From assembly GCA_014155875.1 (NCBI GenBank), contig JACEFZ010027934.1, positions 1 through 64,000 on the forward strand: DNA of 64,000 nt, read 5' to 3'. A program made the position numbers and the translations under genes. The notes beneath the pieces were generated by a model, which did no database searches, was not told the DNA's origin, and saw nothing but the letters and a program-made list of their open reading frames with translations. Positions 22,715 to 33,821 of the stretch are shown here, in pieces; within the stretch, counting starts at the first letter, position 1; each line of letters opens with the position of its first letter. Source of the stretch: Cepaea nemoralis (taxonomy: Eukaryota; Mollusca; Gastropoda; Stylommatophora; Helicidae).

Positions 22715-25183
22715 CTATTTGTGTACCGACCATATATCAGGTGGTTCTTTTCTTGCATCAACCCACCTCTGATTCCTGTCGATGCTGTGTCTACCTTTCA
22801 TGTACCCATGACTCATGGTACCTCTACAATTACAACATCTGTTTGCTATCCCTAGCCCTAGGTCAGTAATGTCGCGAACACTCTTTTGACCTGACTCAAG
22901 TTTCCTATCTGCATATTGCACTGTTACACTTGCGTCTCTGTTTAGTCTGAACTCTGTATTCAATCTTGGCCCATATATCTGGCACCTTTCTTTCTGCTGC
23001 ATACGCCTTATGCCTATGTGCCCTGCACATGTACCATCCTGAGCTGTTCTAGTATATCGGTGTCTGTGTGCTAAAGGTACTGCTACTTGCCCACGTGCAG
23101 TTCCACTATCTGAAAAGCGGTGAGTAAGAACATTGTTCTTCCTCTCGAAGCACCATCTACCCTTCTTTGACTGCCTATGTTCTACTCTCCTACACCCTTG
23201 TGAACATTTGTTCAGAGTAGTATCTTGTCTCTGGGAGCCACTAGCACTATATTTGGGATCCATTCTCATCTGCTCAGCTGTACTATCCTTGTCCTGAGTT
23301 CCTGTGTCTACTTCAAGTGCCTCTTCTACCTCAGCTATACTCTCTAATTTAGGTTCTCTTGTGGTAACTACCTCATTATTGCTTACACTATATTTTTGGT
23401 CCCAATAAACTACTTCCTCTTCTGTACACTCTTTAACTCCTATAACATTTCCTATGATGAGATCTGCCACTGGTGAGTCTAAAACACATGCTGTCACTCT
23501 TCCTGTTATGTATGGTGTTTTTACTGTTATCACGGCTATTGGGTAGAATTCTACTGTCCCATTAAATGTTATGGATCTAATCTTTTCTCCTGTATAATCC
23601 GAGGGTTGCACTAAACTCTTTCTCACCCCGATGGACGTACATCCGGAATCCCTAATTGTTAACGCTGGCCTATCATTAACAAACCCATGATGCATCTTCA
23701 GACTTCCTCCTTCATGCACTGCTGATCCTGCTTTAACTGTGTGACCACATATTAAGACTGGCTGACTGTCTTTTTCAAAAAGAGGTTTGCACCCACTACA
23801 ATCTTCATTGTTCAGCGTCTCAATTACTTGTGCTGCATTTGAGTGCTCTGTTTCTCTCATCCTACATTGATGACTGACATGCCCGTTCCTTCCACATTTG
23901 AAACAAGTGATCTCCCTTTTACTGTTGTTCGTTGGTCCATCTGATGGTTGTGCATCACAATCTGCCATTTTGTGTCTCCAGCTCCCACAATTCCAACATC
24001 CGGCATAATTTGGACGTCTCTGGAAGTTCCCTCTTCTATATGGGTACCGTCCTACTCTACCAACATTGTTTCCTCGGAAACCATTATCTTGAAGTTCTTG
24101 TTGCTCACCTTTCTGTGCTGAATCCACACTTTTCGCCCTTGGTCTAATGACTGGATTCTGGTCCTGTTTAGTGTACGCTGCACAGACTATTTCCTCACTC
24201 ATTAGTTTCCCAATAGAACTGTTTGGATGTGCAGTCATGTAATTTTGCCCTAACTGTGACATTGTGTCTATGTCCTTTGGCTTCCGTTCCTCAAAGAACG
24301 CCACTAAATTAGAATTGCATGCAGATACTACCTTGTCTCTTAACATTAGATCTACTAATTTATTAAAATCTTTCCCTACTTCTGCAAGCTCCATCCATTT
24401 GTTAAATGTATTCTTTACAGTGTTAACAAAATCTGTGAAATCTTGATTTGTCTCTGGCACTAACTGTCTAAACTTTGTCCTATATCCATGTTCAGTTAGT
24501 TGGAACTTAGTCAGCAAACGTTGACGTAAGATAGTGTAGTTGTTCCTTTCTTCTACAGGTAAATTGAACATGGTGTCTAGTGCCTTGCCCGTAAGAAGCT
24601 CCCCTAGTCTAATCGCATACTGGTCTTCGGGGATGCCTAACACTTTCGCTGATGCCTGATATCTGTCAAGATAAGCTTCAAGGTTGTCTCGGTCCGTAAA
24701 GTATGGCAGTTTTAATCTCTGTGACGACTGCGACGTTCTTCTGCTTTCCTCACTTTGACCCTTCGAAGACAGTTCTAGTTTTCTGAGAGCAATTTCAGCT
24801 TCCATCTTAATCTTCTCTTTCTCAATTTCCACCGCATTTGTGTGTTTTAACTTTTCAAGTTCCATTTGTGTCTCTCTCTCTTCCTGTAGACGCTTGTTTT
24901 CTATTTCAGCTAACTTTACTTCCTGTAGACGTTTGTTTTCCATCTCAGCTAGTTTTTGTTCTCTCTCAGCTAACTTTTCTTCCTGTAGGCGGTTGGCCTC
25001 GAGTTCTGCCTGTCTCTGTTCTCTTTCGGCTTGTCTCAGGTCTCTTTCAATCTGTTGTTGTTCTTTTGTTTCGGCATACTCCTGTAACTCTTTACCCTTC
25101 AGGCCTATTCTTTCACCTGCTTCAATATAATCCATTAAAGTAGGCATCTTGTACTTGTGGACACGTTGCTGTGAATCAGCCAA
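22715..25183 (-). CDS. gag: Gag-protease polyprotein of LTR element 2 (822 aa, intact)
   Basis: One open frame. A coiled coil spans residues ~33-150 (repeats of LAEMENKRLQE type). A capsid with SCAN-like C-terminal part lies at ~165-335. Two CCHC knuckles are at ~395 (CWNCGSWRHKMADC) and ~430 (CFKCGRNGHVSHQC). A retropepsin follows with catalytic DSG at ~513 and ADLIIGN at ~574. From ~650 the chain is basic; residues near 710-740 (AQDGTCAGHIGIRRMQQK) resemble the zinc-binding module of Ty3-type elements, with key His/Cys positions lost. The frame ends without any RT, so the protein could package RNA but would need RT and integrase from another element. Known ~1,200-residue gag-pol products are far longer. 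Confidence 0.88.
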   Translation of the reverse strand: MADSQQRVHKYKMPTLMDYIEAGERIGLKGKELQEYAETKEQQQIERDLRQAEREQRQAELEANRLQEEKLAEREQKLAEMENKRLQEVKLAEIENKRLQEERETQMELEKLKHTNAVEIEKEKIKMEAEIALRKLELSSKGQSEESRRTSQSSQRLKLPYFTDRDNLEAYLDRYQASAKVLGIPEDQYAIRLGELLTGKALDTMFNLPVEERNNYTILRQRLLTKFQLTEHGYRTKFRQLVPETNQDFTDFVNTVKNTFNKWMELAEVGKDFNKLVDLMLRDKVVSACNSNLVAFFEERKPKDIDTMSQLGQNYMTAHPNSSIGKLMSEEIVCAAYTKQDQNPVIRPRAKSVDSAQKGEQQELQDNGFRGNNVGRVGRYPYRRGNFQRRPNYAGCWNCGSWRHKMADCDAQPSDGPTNNSKREITCFKCGRNGHVSHQCRMRETEHSNAAQVIETLNNEDCSGCKPLFEKDSQPVLICGHTVKAGSAVHEGGSLKMHHGFVNDRPALTIRDSGCTSIGVRKSLVQPSDYTGEKIRSITFNGTVEFYPIAVITVKTPYITGRVTACVLDSPVADLIIGNVIGVKECTEEEVVYWDQKYSVSNNEVVTTREPKLESIAEVEEALEVDTGTQDKDSTAEQMRMDPKYSASGSQRQDTTLNKCSQGCRRVEHRQSKKGRWCFERKNNVLTHRFSDSGTARGQVAVPLAHRHRYTRTAQDGTCAGHIGIRRMQQKERCQIYGPRLNTEFRLNRDASVTVQYADRKLESGQKSVRDITDLGLGIANRCCNCRGTMSHGYMKGRHSIDRNQRWVDARKEPPDIWSVHK

Positions 25184-27416
25184 CTATAAATGTACAGACT
25201 TTGCTGTTAGTCTTTGTGTCACTTCCCTAAGTACACCCGCCCTCCCTGTATACATAAATCCGTAGTGCTACAATATCACTCTGTCCTCACCCAGTCACTC
25301 TATAAGCACTAGGTAGTGAGGTGGGAAGTATCACCTATACTCCCTATATCTATGACCAAAAGTTCATGAAGTCCCTGGAAATATTGTTAAACATACATAT
25401 AAAAACATATACACACAAATGGATGATAACACTAAGTGATGACTATCCAACGCTAGACTTCACAAGCTGAGTACACGGAGACGATGATGACACAGAAATA
25501 AACCACAGTAACAACCACAAGCTTGTGTAGAGACACCCACAGTGCGCGTAAAATAAAAATATAAATTGACCAAGACCACTAGACAGCAGAAATGACGAAA
25601 GATCACAATAAAAACATATATCCGACCACAACAAATATCATATATAAATATAACGAAAAGAAAGAGAGAAAGAAAGGAATATATACTGAAAATATACACA
25701 GATTTGACGTCAGACAACTCGGCTCTAGATATTGGTTAAGACTATTTCAATGCCCCTGCACGATACGTCAACTCATTAACGTTTTTCTTACAAAAATATC
25801 GTAAGCACCAGAAAGACAAATAAATTATTGTGCTGTATCCCGACTCTCGAGAAACACCCCAACAAATCCCCTACTCTTGACAAACACTGGACCACATACA
25901 AGTAACAGCTTAACAACCGAAAACAATATTTATAAGACAATGAGCAGCAAACAGAATGTCCACATCGTTGGCCGATAAATATGTGCCCACTAATCCGTCG
26001 CCAAAAGTTCTTTTTATTCAATGTCTACGACGCTAGATTTCAAACCGACTTCTTGTTTTGTTGCGTGGTTATTTAATTCACGTGGTGATCAAAAGTTCCA
26101 ACTGTCGACAAAAGTTGAAGATGATAGTGATATCCGTAACGTTATTGTACTTTCTCTGTACGTGGTAATAATCCAAAGTGTTCTTTCGATTTGTTGTTAC
26201 TCTCGTTGCGGAGATGGCGCTTCGCTGTATCATATATGTTATAGATTCACCAAAAGAAAAGACCAAAATAATGGCAATAAATGTTCAACGCTTTCACTCT
26301 GTACCGCCAGTTCTTTTTGGCAACTGTATGCAACTATGTTCGCGGAGATGCCACGTCATCAATCGTTGACAAAATGTTTGCTGATTATAAGGTAATGCAC
26401 ACAAAGGGCTTTTAACAAAGCCGAACATAAAGTCTAGTTTCACACAAAACCAGCTTGTTTATCCAGTTCCACTATGGAACATCTCAGTAACTTTCCACTG
26501 TCCACGGCCTTGACCTTGCCGGACACCTCAATTTCTCTTTATCACTCTCAGTGAAAAATTCCTCCGTAACACAGTTTTCACACAAACACTTGACAGCCCC
26601 ACCCGGCTGCGGTAGAGGTACTGTTACTATCCCCTTCAGTCAACTGTCCGTCAAATCAGCGACTGCCAATTTTTCTCTGTTTTCCAAACATGTACTTCCC
26701 CAGTACCTGGACGCTGGTGTACCCACCCGTCCTATTTACTGCGTCGAATAATCTTGACCAGTCAACTTGCAACAACACAGTGCGATTGCCTCCAGCACAC
26801 ACACACACCTGTCAATATCTTTGATTTTCTTCAATCCTTGGTTCAATCCTGTCAAACACACACACTTTAGGACTGACCGCACTTGTTACAAACACTGTTT
26901 TGTCCACTCGAATTTACCTGTGCTGTCCTTGACCAAACACCCCTGCTACTCCAATCGACTCTCCCGGTCGATTTGTCCTGCGTTAATTCTTGGCGTCCCC
27001 GCCTCGTCTGTTTATGCGTGCTGACCGCCGTTAATTTACCTGTAGTGGACTTGACGTGAACTGACTGCTCGCCTGTGACCTCCGCCGCGCATTTTCCCCG
27101 CGCGCTGACAGTTTTTCTTGGATGTGGCGTCTTATACACACCAAAGAGTTGCTGTTAATTTCTTGACGCAGTACTGTCTAAATTGATGGAACTAAGTCAC
27201 AGATAATAACTCCTCTCTTTCAGCGAAGAGCCCACAGATATCTCAATATTGCACGGTGTTCCTTGACCGAATGCAGCTGTGGTTTGTAATCCTGTCTTCG
27301 CCTACTGGCCATTACTGGATTGAACTTGGAAAACCATGTTGTTGCGCTTAATGAACTGATTCGTACTGATGTAAAATACCGAAGTCCAAGATCGGACAGC
27401 CCTCAAAAATCTTCTC
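25184..27416 (-). other. Long 5' leader of LTR element 2
   Basis: 2.2 kb, homologous to 8110-10334 except for the final part next to the LTR (about 27260-27416), where the two elements diverge. No convincing TGG-initiated primer-binding site is seen beside the LTR. Confidence 0.7.
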
Positions 27417-28137
27417 TGTCACAAAGTGAATGTTGACTAAGTGACAGATAGAGTGGCTATGGTTGTGTCTAGGGTATGTCCTTGTAACAATATGAGGTTG
27501 AACAACAGATTAACCAAGATGCATCACACCCAAACACCAGTCAGTGAACAAGCGTGAATTTGCGCACATAATATTCCTTTAATGATGAATTAACACAGAC
27601 ACATGTAGCATATAAATCCAGGAACAATAATTCTCTAAGAATATATCTCCATCCCCGATGGAACACGTCGAATAACATTGCCTCTCAAGGCTACAACAAT
27701 CTCGTCCCACACGACAGGTATACTAGCCTCTCTCTAGGCCCGACTCAAAGTAACCCACTATGGGTCTCGAATTCCACTCACTATCCCTGGAACCCACAGT
27801 GCGGAGTTATCTTCTAAACTCCGTCACAATTCTTCACTTTATTAGACCACGACCTTCTCCTGGTCTGGTCTACACTCCACTCCCTCTCAGCTCGGAGTTC
27901 AAACATTAACTGCCCCTCGTCAGTCTTTGTCCCTCTCTTCTCCACAATTCCATCCCCCACAATGCCTCACACACAACACACAACCTCACTGCTCCAACTG
28001 TCTGCCCCTTCTTGCAGCCCCTCTCCCTTACCGTTTATCTCCTTATATTCTCTTTCCGGTGAATGCCCTTTCACCTCTTGAACTGTTTATATTGTACGGC
28101 CACTCACCTTAATGCCACTGAACACAGGCATGTGACA
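27417..28137 (-). repeat. 5' LTR of LTR element 2
   Basis: 721 bases, about 99% identical by eye to 21690-22411. A minus-strand TATAAA lies at 28086-28091. Confidence 0.95.
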
Positions 28138-28142
28138 GAAGG

Positions 28143-28832
28143 TATGATGAATAAACTGAGAAACTGCAAAGTCAATGGAAGAATGTACAAATGGGTAAAG
28201 CATACTTGCACAACAGAAGAGCCCGAGTACAGATAGACGGACTAAAGAGCAAGAAAGTACTACTGCGTCACGGAGTGCCCCAGGGCGGAGTATTGTCCCC
28301 CACACTCTTTCTAATCTTCATCTATGATCTCGTTGCTAATCTACAGCATGGAATTAAAGCCGCACAGACTATGGAGCACAAATGTCTATGATGAGCTGTA
28401 GATACATTTGCTGCATGGGCAAATAGATGGTGTGTCAGCATAAACACTGACAAGTGCAGCACCACCCTATTTACCCTCTCTCCAAAACAAAAGGCAGGGA
28501 CCATCCAGATAAATGGAAGACCCCTACGAGAAGATAAAGAACCAACATACCTTGGAGTAACATTTGATGGCAGGCTGACATGGAGAAAGCACATCAACAA
28601 AGCAGTAGCAAAAGCCAGAGGGAAAATAGCCATCTTGAGAAAGCTAAGTGGAACCACATGGGGAGCCAGTGGGAAAATACTTAGCAAAGTTTATCAACAG
28701 AGCATACGACCACACCTGGAATACGGGTCAACTGCATAGTGTTCGGCATCAAAAACCACACTACAAGAGCTGGACAAAGTGCAAAATCAAGCACTTAGAT
28801 TCACCACAGGAGGGATGAGATAAACCCCCATA
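28143..28832 (+). pseudogene. B1 reverse transcriptase, C-terminal half
   Basis: Resumes the RT after the LTR insertion: GVPQGGVLSPTLFLIFI is present, then a deletion near 28353-28392 removes the YADD box and following helix that B2 retains. Thumb sequence (TYLGVTFDGRLTWRKHINK) follows, with nonsense codons near 28738 and 28822. Confidence 0.8.
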
Positions 28833-29642
28833 GTGGAAATGGAGAAGATGGGGAGGACACAAGCACTGAGTGAGCGCAGAGATACGAAAACGCTAATACA
28901 AGCAGAAAAGTTCCTCAGCTTGCCAGGCCACCCTATGAAGAACAGATTTGAAAACTTAGCTATGAGGCGGTTGAAAAGAAGTAGTTTTATCCACCAGGCC
29001 AAACGACTCTGCAGAGAAACCACCGATTTGCCCACAGTTGGTATCCCCCTAACAACTATTCCAGAGCGAACTCCATGGAAAGATGAGCATAGACTACCAT
29101 TACAAATCCAGACAAAAGTGAGAGGAATATTTGACAAGGAAGAACAGAACAGTGTGCAGCGCAGAACAGCCACTCTCAGCTTCCTTGATGAAGAATACCC
29201 ACAGGACCTCTGGATCCGAGTCTACACAGATGGGTCAGCACAAAATGCGGTTCGAAATGGAGGAGCGGGAGTGTACATAGAATACCCAAATAATACCAGG
29301 GACACAGCTAGAGTACCGACAGGAAAGTACTGCCATAACTACGATGCTGAAATTGAGGCAATCAAGATAGCAACAGAGAAATTACTAAATACCAGCAATG
29401 GTACACAACCTGTGGTGCTATTGACAGATGCAAAATCAGTACTCGAGGCGCTCCTGTCTGGGAAATTGCCAGTACTAAGGACACTACTTTCTGAACTTAG
29501 CAGTCAGCATAAGGTCACCATACAGTGGATACCATCCCACTGTGGAGTACCCGGAAACGACAGAGCTGATCAATTGGCTAAGGAAGGAGCCAAAGAAGAA
29601 CAGCCTGATGTGCCTGTACATACCACCAAAAGAAAAGAATGA
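28833..29642 (+). pseudogene. B1 RNase H domain
   Basis: A 269-residue frame with the RNase H catalytic residues visible: VYTDGS, NYDAEIEAIK, LLTDAKSV and the terminal DRADQLAKEG. This domain degrades the RNA strand during retrotransposition. The frame ends at a shift near 29640. Confidence 0.85.
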
Positions 29643-29974
29643 TCAAATCAGTCAGAAAGCCACCAAAACCTGCTCAAGATGACTACCACGTTATGGATAG
29701 ACCAGAACAAGTCATTATTCTGCGCCTCAGAACAGGGCACAATAGATTACGCAACCACATGTATACAAAATTCAAGATTGGTGAAACAGCCATGTGTACA
29801 TGTGGATTGGCGTCGCAGACAGCAGAGCACATACTCCAAGACTGCCCAAAATATAACATATCTAGGCAAACCTTCTGGCCTAGAGAGACGACAGTGGAAG
29901 ATAAACTCTATGGACCGCTGTGTGAACTGAAAAAGACAGTTCAATTCATACAAGAGACAGCATTGCAGTTATAG
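29639..29974 (+). pseudogene. B1 C-terminal Cys/His segment
   Basis: RLRTGHNRLRNHM followed by CTCGLASQTAEHILQDCP, the C-x-C...H...C motif at the C-terminus of I/jockey-type LINE proteins. The element then ends in a GAA tail. Confidence 0.8.
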
Positions 29975-30009
29975 ACATATTTCAAGCGAACGAAAGAAGA
30001 AGAAGAACA

Positions 30010-30102
30010 AGCTCTCTTTTTCTCTCTCTTTCTCTCTCTCTCACTCTCTCTCTCTTTCTCTCTCTCTTCCTCTCTTTCTTTTTTTCTCCCTCCCTCTCTC
30101 TT

Positions 30103-30150
<48 letters not shown>
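30010..30150. repeat. (CT)n and (TA)n microsatellite
   Basis: Interrupted CT/CTTT repeats run into a TA run at 30121-30148, directly after B1. Confidence 0.95.
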
Positions 30151-30152
<2 letters not shown>

Positions 30153-30162
30153 CTTCTTATTC

Positions 30163-30265
30163 TTCTTCAGCTTTCCGAGCCATTGAGGTTCTTTGCTGCA
30201 GATACAATCCGTCTCCATTCGTCTCTCTGGTTGACCTTCTCTTGCCAGTCGTTGATTCCAAGTGC
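30163..30265 (-). pseudogene. Short LINE C-terminal fragment
   Basis: The minus strand reads INDWQEKVNQRDEWRRIVSA ending at a stop, like the C-terminal end of RTE/CR1-type LINE proteins, with an imperfect TTC/TTA tail at its 3' side. It is only about 100 bases long. Confidence 0.4.
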
Positions 30266-30461
30266 TTGTAGGTCTATATATATATACTATCTCTCCACCG
30301 TCTACTTGGCGACAATAACCGATGCCGCGGAGGCTGGTTGACACGGTGGAAAGCCTTCCTTTTTTTCGCAAAATGGTCTTCTTGGTCTACCTCAGGGTCT
30401 ACGGTCATTTATTTCCAGATTGTAAGCGAGTTTTTTTTTTTTTTTTTTCTGCGTTTCCATC

Positions 30462-30683
30462 TTGTTTCAGGATATTGCGGTCAACACCATCATCTTTTAG
30501 CTGTATGTTGATTCCTAGGCTAGATTACGCTCATCAGCACCCACGACTTTCTGAGCGACCGGCTCCATACTCTCATAAGTCAATGGTGCGACTCGAACCA
30601 CTTCTAATTCTTGTGCGCTCACGGCAACCACGAGAGTATTCGGGGTTAACGAAGAAAGCTGCTAACACCTAGGCCAGGGAGCC

Positions 30684-30690
<7 letters not shown>
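30462..30690 (-). repeat. SINE-like repeat copy with pol III-like boxes
   Basis: On the minus strand an A-box-like TGGCCTAGGTGTTAGCAGC and a B-box-like GTGGTTCGAGTC are about 80 bases apart, followed by a body shared with 15694-15912 and the other copies. Confidence 0.6.

Positions 30691-30771
<81 letters not shown>
30684..30771. repeat. (TA)n microsatellite
   Basis: About 44 TA dinucleotides. 30772-31479 contains no recognisable gene; a core fragment of the SINE-like repeat (TTCAGAAAGCAATGGCAAAC) lies at 31333-31370. Confidence 0.97.
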
Positions 30772-30775
<4 letters not shown>

Positions 30776-31479
30776 ACAGTTAACATAAAGATGCGCACAC
30801 TGAATATTTCCCTGCGCCAGACACGGCCTCCCGGATGTCCTCATTCAAGGAACTAGAAAACTCGAGAAAAGGACAACCACGTCTGTTTTCAGCTGCAGGG
30901 AACATCCTGGTTGCTGAAACTGTATAAATTAATGATTTTCCCACATTAACGCGCACACAACAATGAGATTTCCCACTGGAAAGTGTCTGGCGCTTGATAA
31001 AACTGCATATTTACTTTCTATTCAATGCAACTTCAGTTGGAAGAGCAACGCGATTTGTAAAAGACTCATGGTATAATCTGATTTAATTACAGCGGCTAGT
31101 CGCGCAACGACAATAATTCTTTGGTGATTAAAACTAAACATTGCTATTAAACCAACGGGTAAGAAAGAATATGTATTATTGGTCACAGTTTGTGACATCG
31201 TTCAGTAAGATTATATTATTATTGCCTTTCCTTTCGCCGCTTGTATTTTCATGTTTAACCTTCCTGTCTGCTGACGGCGGGGCTGTGTGATCGTTCCCTC
31301 CACCGCTCAGTTGGGCTTAAACGTTGACATCTCGTTCAGAAAGCAATGGCAAACTACTGAACGTAACGTCGCCCGTCAGCCAAATATCAGTGAGCAAGTC
31401 CTAGTACCTCAACATGGGGTTGGGGTTGATCGAAACGTCCTGATGGGGATATGTAACATGTCGTTTCTACTTGCAGCTA

Positions 31480-31932
31480 CACGATCTTAGAACAAGAGGT
31501 GGAAAGTGCTACATAGAACCTGTGCTTGTGTATGGATGTCAAGCGTGGACAGTGAGCAGGCAAGCTGAAAAAACATCTAATGGCAGTGGAAATGTGGTTT
31601 CTGAGGAAAACGCAAAGAATACCGTCGACAGATAGAAAAACCAATGAGAAAGTCCTACAAGAAGCAAATGACAACCATAAACTAATTAGAGACATTAGAC
31701 GTAGACATTCAACTTGTTTTGGACGCGTTATGAGAAGAAATAAATTAGAGAACTTGGTAACAACTGGCAAGAACGAAGGTAAAAAAGTAAGAGAAGACAC
31801 AGAAGTATATATCTTGATGGTTTGGCCAAGTGGCATGATCGAGATAAGTATACGGACTGACCCACAACTCTGGTGATTGTGAGATGGTAAAACATGACCG
31901 CCCACGCTTATCGGCATGACACATGATCATGA
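31480..31932 (+). pseudogene. 5'-truncated LINE H fragment
   Basis: The frame includes VEMWFLRKTQRIPSTDRKT, then IRDIRRRHSTCFGRVMRRNK, which match the RT C-terminus of the copy at 35407-36051 (endonuclease-reverse transcriptase type, RTE or L2-like). It is broken by indels. From 31933 to 32229 nothing is recognised. Confidence 0.7.
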
Positions 31933-32229
31933 CACCAACTCACCTATCTAAACAACATGTTTGTTTCTTTCCTTGTGGTGTCTATTTTACGTTGACAAGT
32001 CTGGGACGCCTATCATAGAAGGCCTCGTCCCCTGGAACATCAAATAAATCCAATGTTTACTGACCGACCCGCCAGACGTGGATTGCCTTCTCTGTACGCG
32101 CTATGAGTGTCTTGACTGCTGCTGCCTAGTCAGATGTACACAACAATTCATTATGCCGTTCTTATTTTAACTGTTTCGTATCCAGGCATTGGCTGCTTTA
32201 TGTAACTCTGTTATGGCATAGACGTCGTT

Positions 32230-33168
32230 ACACTATCTTCTGAGATATGCAGTATCAAAGTCATAACATCTGAGATAGATTTAAAGTAATAACTTCTGAG
32301 ATAGAAATCGTTGAAATAACGTCTCAGAAATACATTTTAAAGTAATAACTCCTGAAATATGCAGTGTTAAAGTAATAACTTCTGAGATATGCAGTGTTAA
32401 AGTAATAACTTCTGAGATATGCAGTGTTAAAGTAACAACTTTTGAGATATTCAGAGATAAAGTAACAACTTCTGAGACATGCAGTATCAAGTTCGTAACT
32501 TCTGAGATACATTTAAAGTAATAACTTCTGAGATAGAAATCGTTGAAATAACGTCTCTGAAATACATTTTAAAGTAATAACTTCTGAGATATGCAGTGTT
32601 AAAGTAATAACTTCTGAGATATGCAGTGTTAAAGTAACAACTTTTGATATATTCAAAGATAAAGTAACAACTTCTGAGATATGCAGTATCAAATTCATAA
32701 CTTCTGAGACAGACATCGCTAGAGTAATAACTTCTGAGATATGCAGTGTAAATGTAATAACTTCTGAGATATGCAGTGTTAAAATAATAGTTTCTGAAAT
32801 ATGCAGTGTTAAAGTAATAACTTCTGAGATATACAGAGTTAAAGTAATAACTTCTGAGATATACATTGTTAAAGTAACAACTTCTGAGATATACAGAGTT
32901 AAAGTAAACACAACTGAGATATTCATAGTTAAAATAACAACTTCTGAGATAGACAGAGTTAAAGTAACAACTTCTGAGATATACTGAGTTAAAGTAACAA
33001 CTTCTGAGATATACTGAGTTAAAGTAACAACTTCTGAGATATACAGAGTTAAAGTAAACACAACTGAGATATGCATAGTTAAAATAACGACTTCTGAGAT
33101 AGACAGAGTTTAAAGTAACAACTTCTGAGATATACTGAGTTAAAGTAACAACTTCTGAGATATGCAGA
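32230..33168. repeat. 30-bp minisatellite
   Basis: About 31 copies of a unit close to TAACTTCTGAGATATGCAGT plus GTTAAAGTAA. Because the period is a multiple of three, long frames (up to ~295 codons, decapeptide repeats such as YLRSCYFNSV) stay open on the minus strand; I regard these as non-coding. A GATA-rich stretch follows to about 33240. Confidence 0.96.
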
Positions 33169-33556
33169 GAGATAGATAGACAGTGAGATGAATACACAGT
33201 GGGACAGATAGATAGATAGACAGTGAGATAGATAGGTCTTAGAGTAGAAAGACAGTGACACTGAAAGACAGAAATATAATCTGACAGAAAGACAGATAGA
33301 CAATGAAACAGAAAAGCGGCAGAAAGACGACAAGACGGGTAGGCATTGAAATAAACAGAAGGGCAGACGGGCAATTATTTAGGCAGACACTGACATAGAT
33401 ATTCACGATGACAAATAGTGTCATGAACGAAATAAGCTTACATTATTTAAACGATAATGTGACTGATTTGATTGACTGACTGACTGATTCCATGGACTAT
33501 ATTGTTGTGGATTGCCTACAAGTCATGTTTTTTTTTCTTCTAACACCAGAAAGAAG

Positions 33557-33821
33557 ATGAGACACAGGCTAATGTCTGTAATCGCCACGGCTCTATGTAG
33601 TCTCCTGTCTCACGGCCAGACAGTCAGGGCCGAGTGCTCGAACCCGCCCCCTGGAGTTCCCAGGATGGTCAGAGGAGTGGACATCACCAAACTGGACATT
33701 GTCCCCATGCAGATCATCGGGTCTAACGGTTTCAAGAGCCCGGTGTTAAATTTCACCTGCGGCGGTGGCCGGAAGTGGAGAAGCCCAGCAGGTGTGGAGT
33801 ATCAGCTGCCTGACCAGGTGA
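33557..33821 (+). CDS. MACPF copy 2, exon 1 (signal peptide and N-terminus)
   Basis: The Met at 33557 begins a typical signal peptide (MRHRLMSVIATALCSLLS) with likely cleavage after ~23 residues, so the protein should be secreted. The 16-residue extension from an upstream Met at 33512 would spoil the signal. The mature N-terminus includes RGVDITKLDIVPMQI and FTCGGGRKWRSPAGVEY, resembling the start of MACPF proteins. Two overlapping donors exist: GTGAGT at 33818 and GTGATG at 33822. Only the second keeps frame with exon 2 at 37026. 33241-33556 has no recognised promoter motif. Confidence 0.75.

Larger units (their letters stand above)
21685..28142 (-). mobile_element. LTR retrotransposon 2, Ty3-like, gag-protease only, nested in B1
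   Basis: Direct repeats at 21690-22411 (722 bp) and 27417-28137 (721 bp) run TGTCACAAAG to ATGTGACA, and a perfect GAAGG duplication flanks them (21685-21689 and 28138-28142). The LTRs differ at about three substitutions and one indel. The interior is collinear with LTR element 1 and again lacks RT, RNase H and integrase. The gag-protease frame is intact (822 codons). The target is the RT region of B1; B2 reads through the same point uninterrupted at 56282-56290. Confidence 0.95.
19397..30017 (+). mobile_element. Non-LTR retrotransposon B1 (I/Nimb-like), split by LTR element 2
   Basis: The element runs 19407-21689 and 28138-30007, about 4.15 kb without the insertion, ending in a GAA-repeat tail. 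CAAGCTCTCT flanks it at 19397-19406 and 30008-30017. Order: ~330-base 5' UTR, a short N-terminal segment, AP-type endonuclease, reverse transcriptase, RNase H and a C-terminal Cys/His motif. The closest relative is copy B2 at 53973-58196. B1 is dead: several frameshifts, loss of the YADD catalytic box by a deletion near 28353, and a nested LTR element. Confidence 0.9.

Noticed and set aside
32487..33374. 295-codon minus-strand frame with decapeptide repeats
   Set aside because: It is produced by a 30-bp minisatellite whose period is a multiple of three. Other frames of the same array are also open, and no signal or domain is present.
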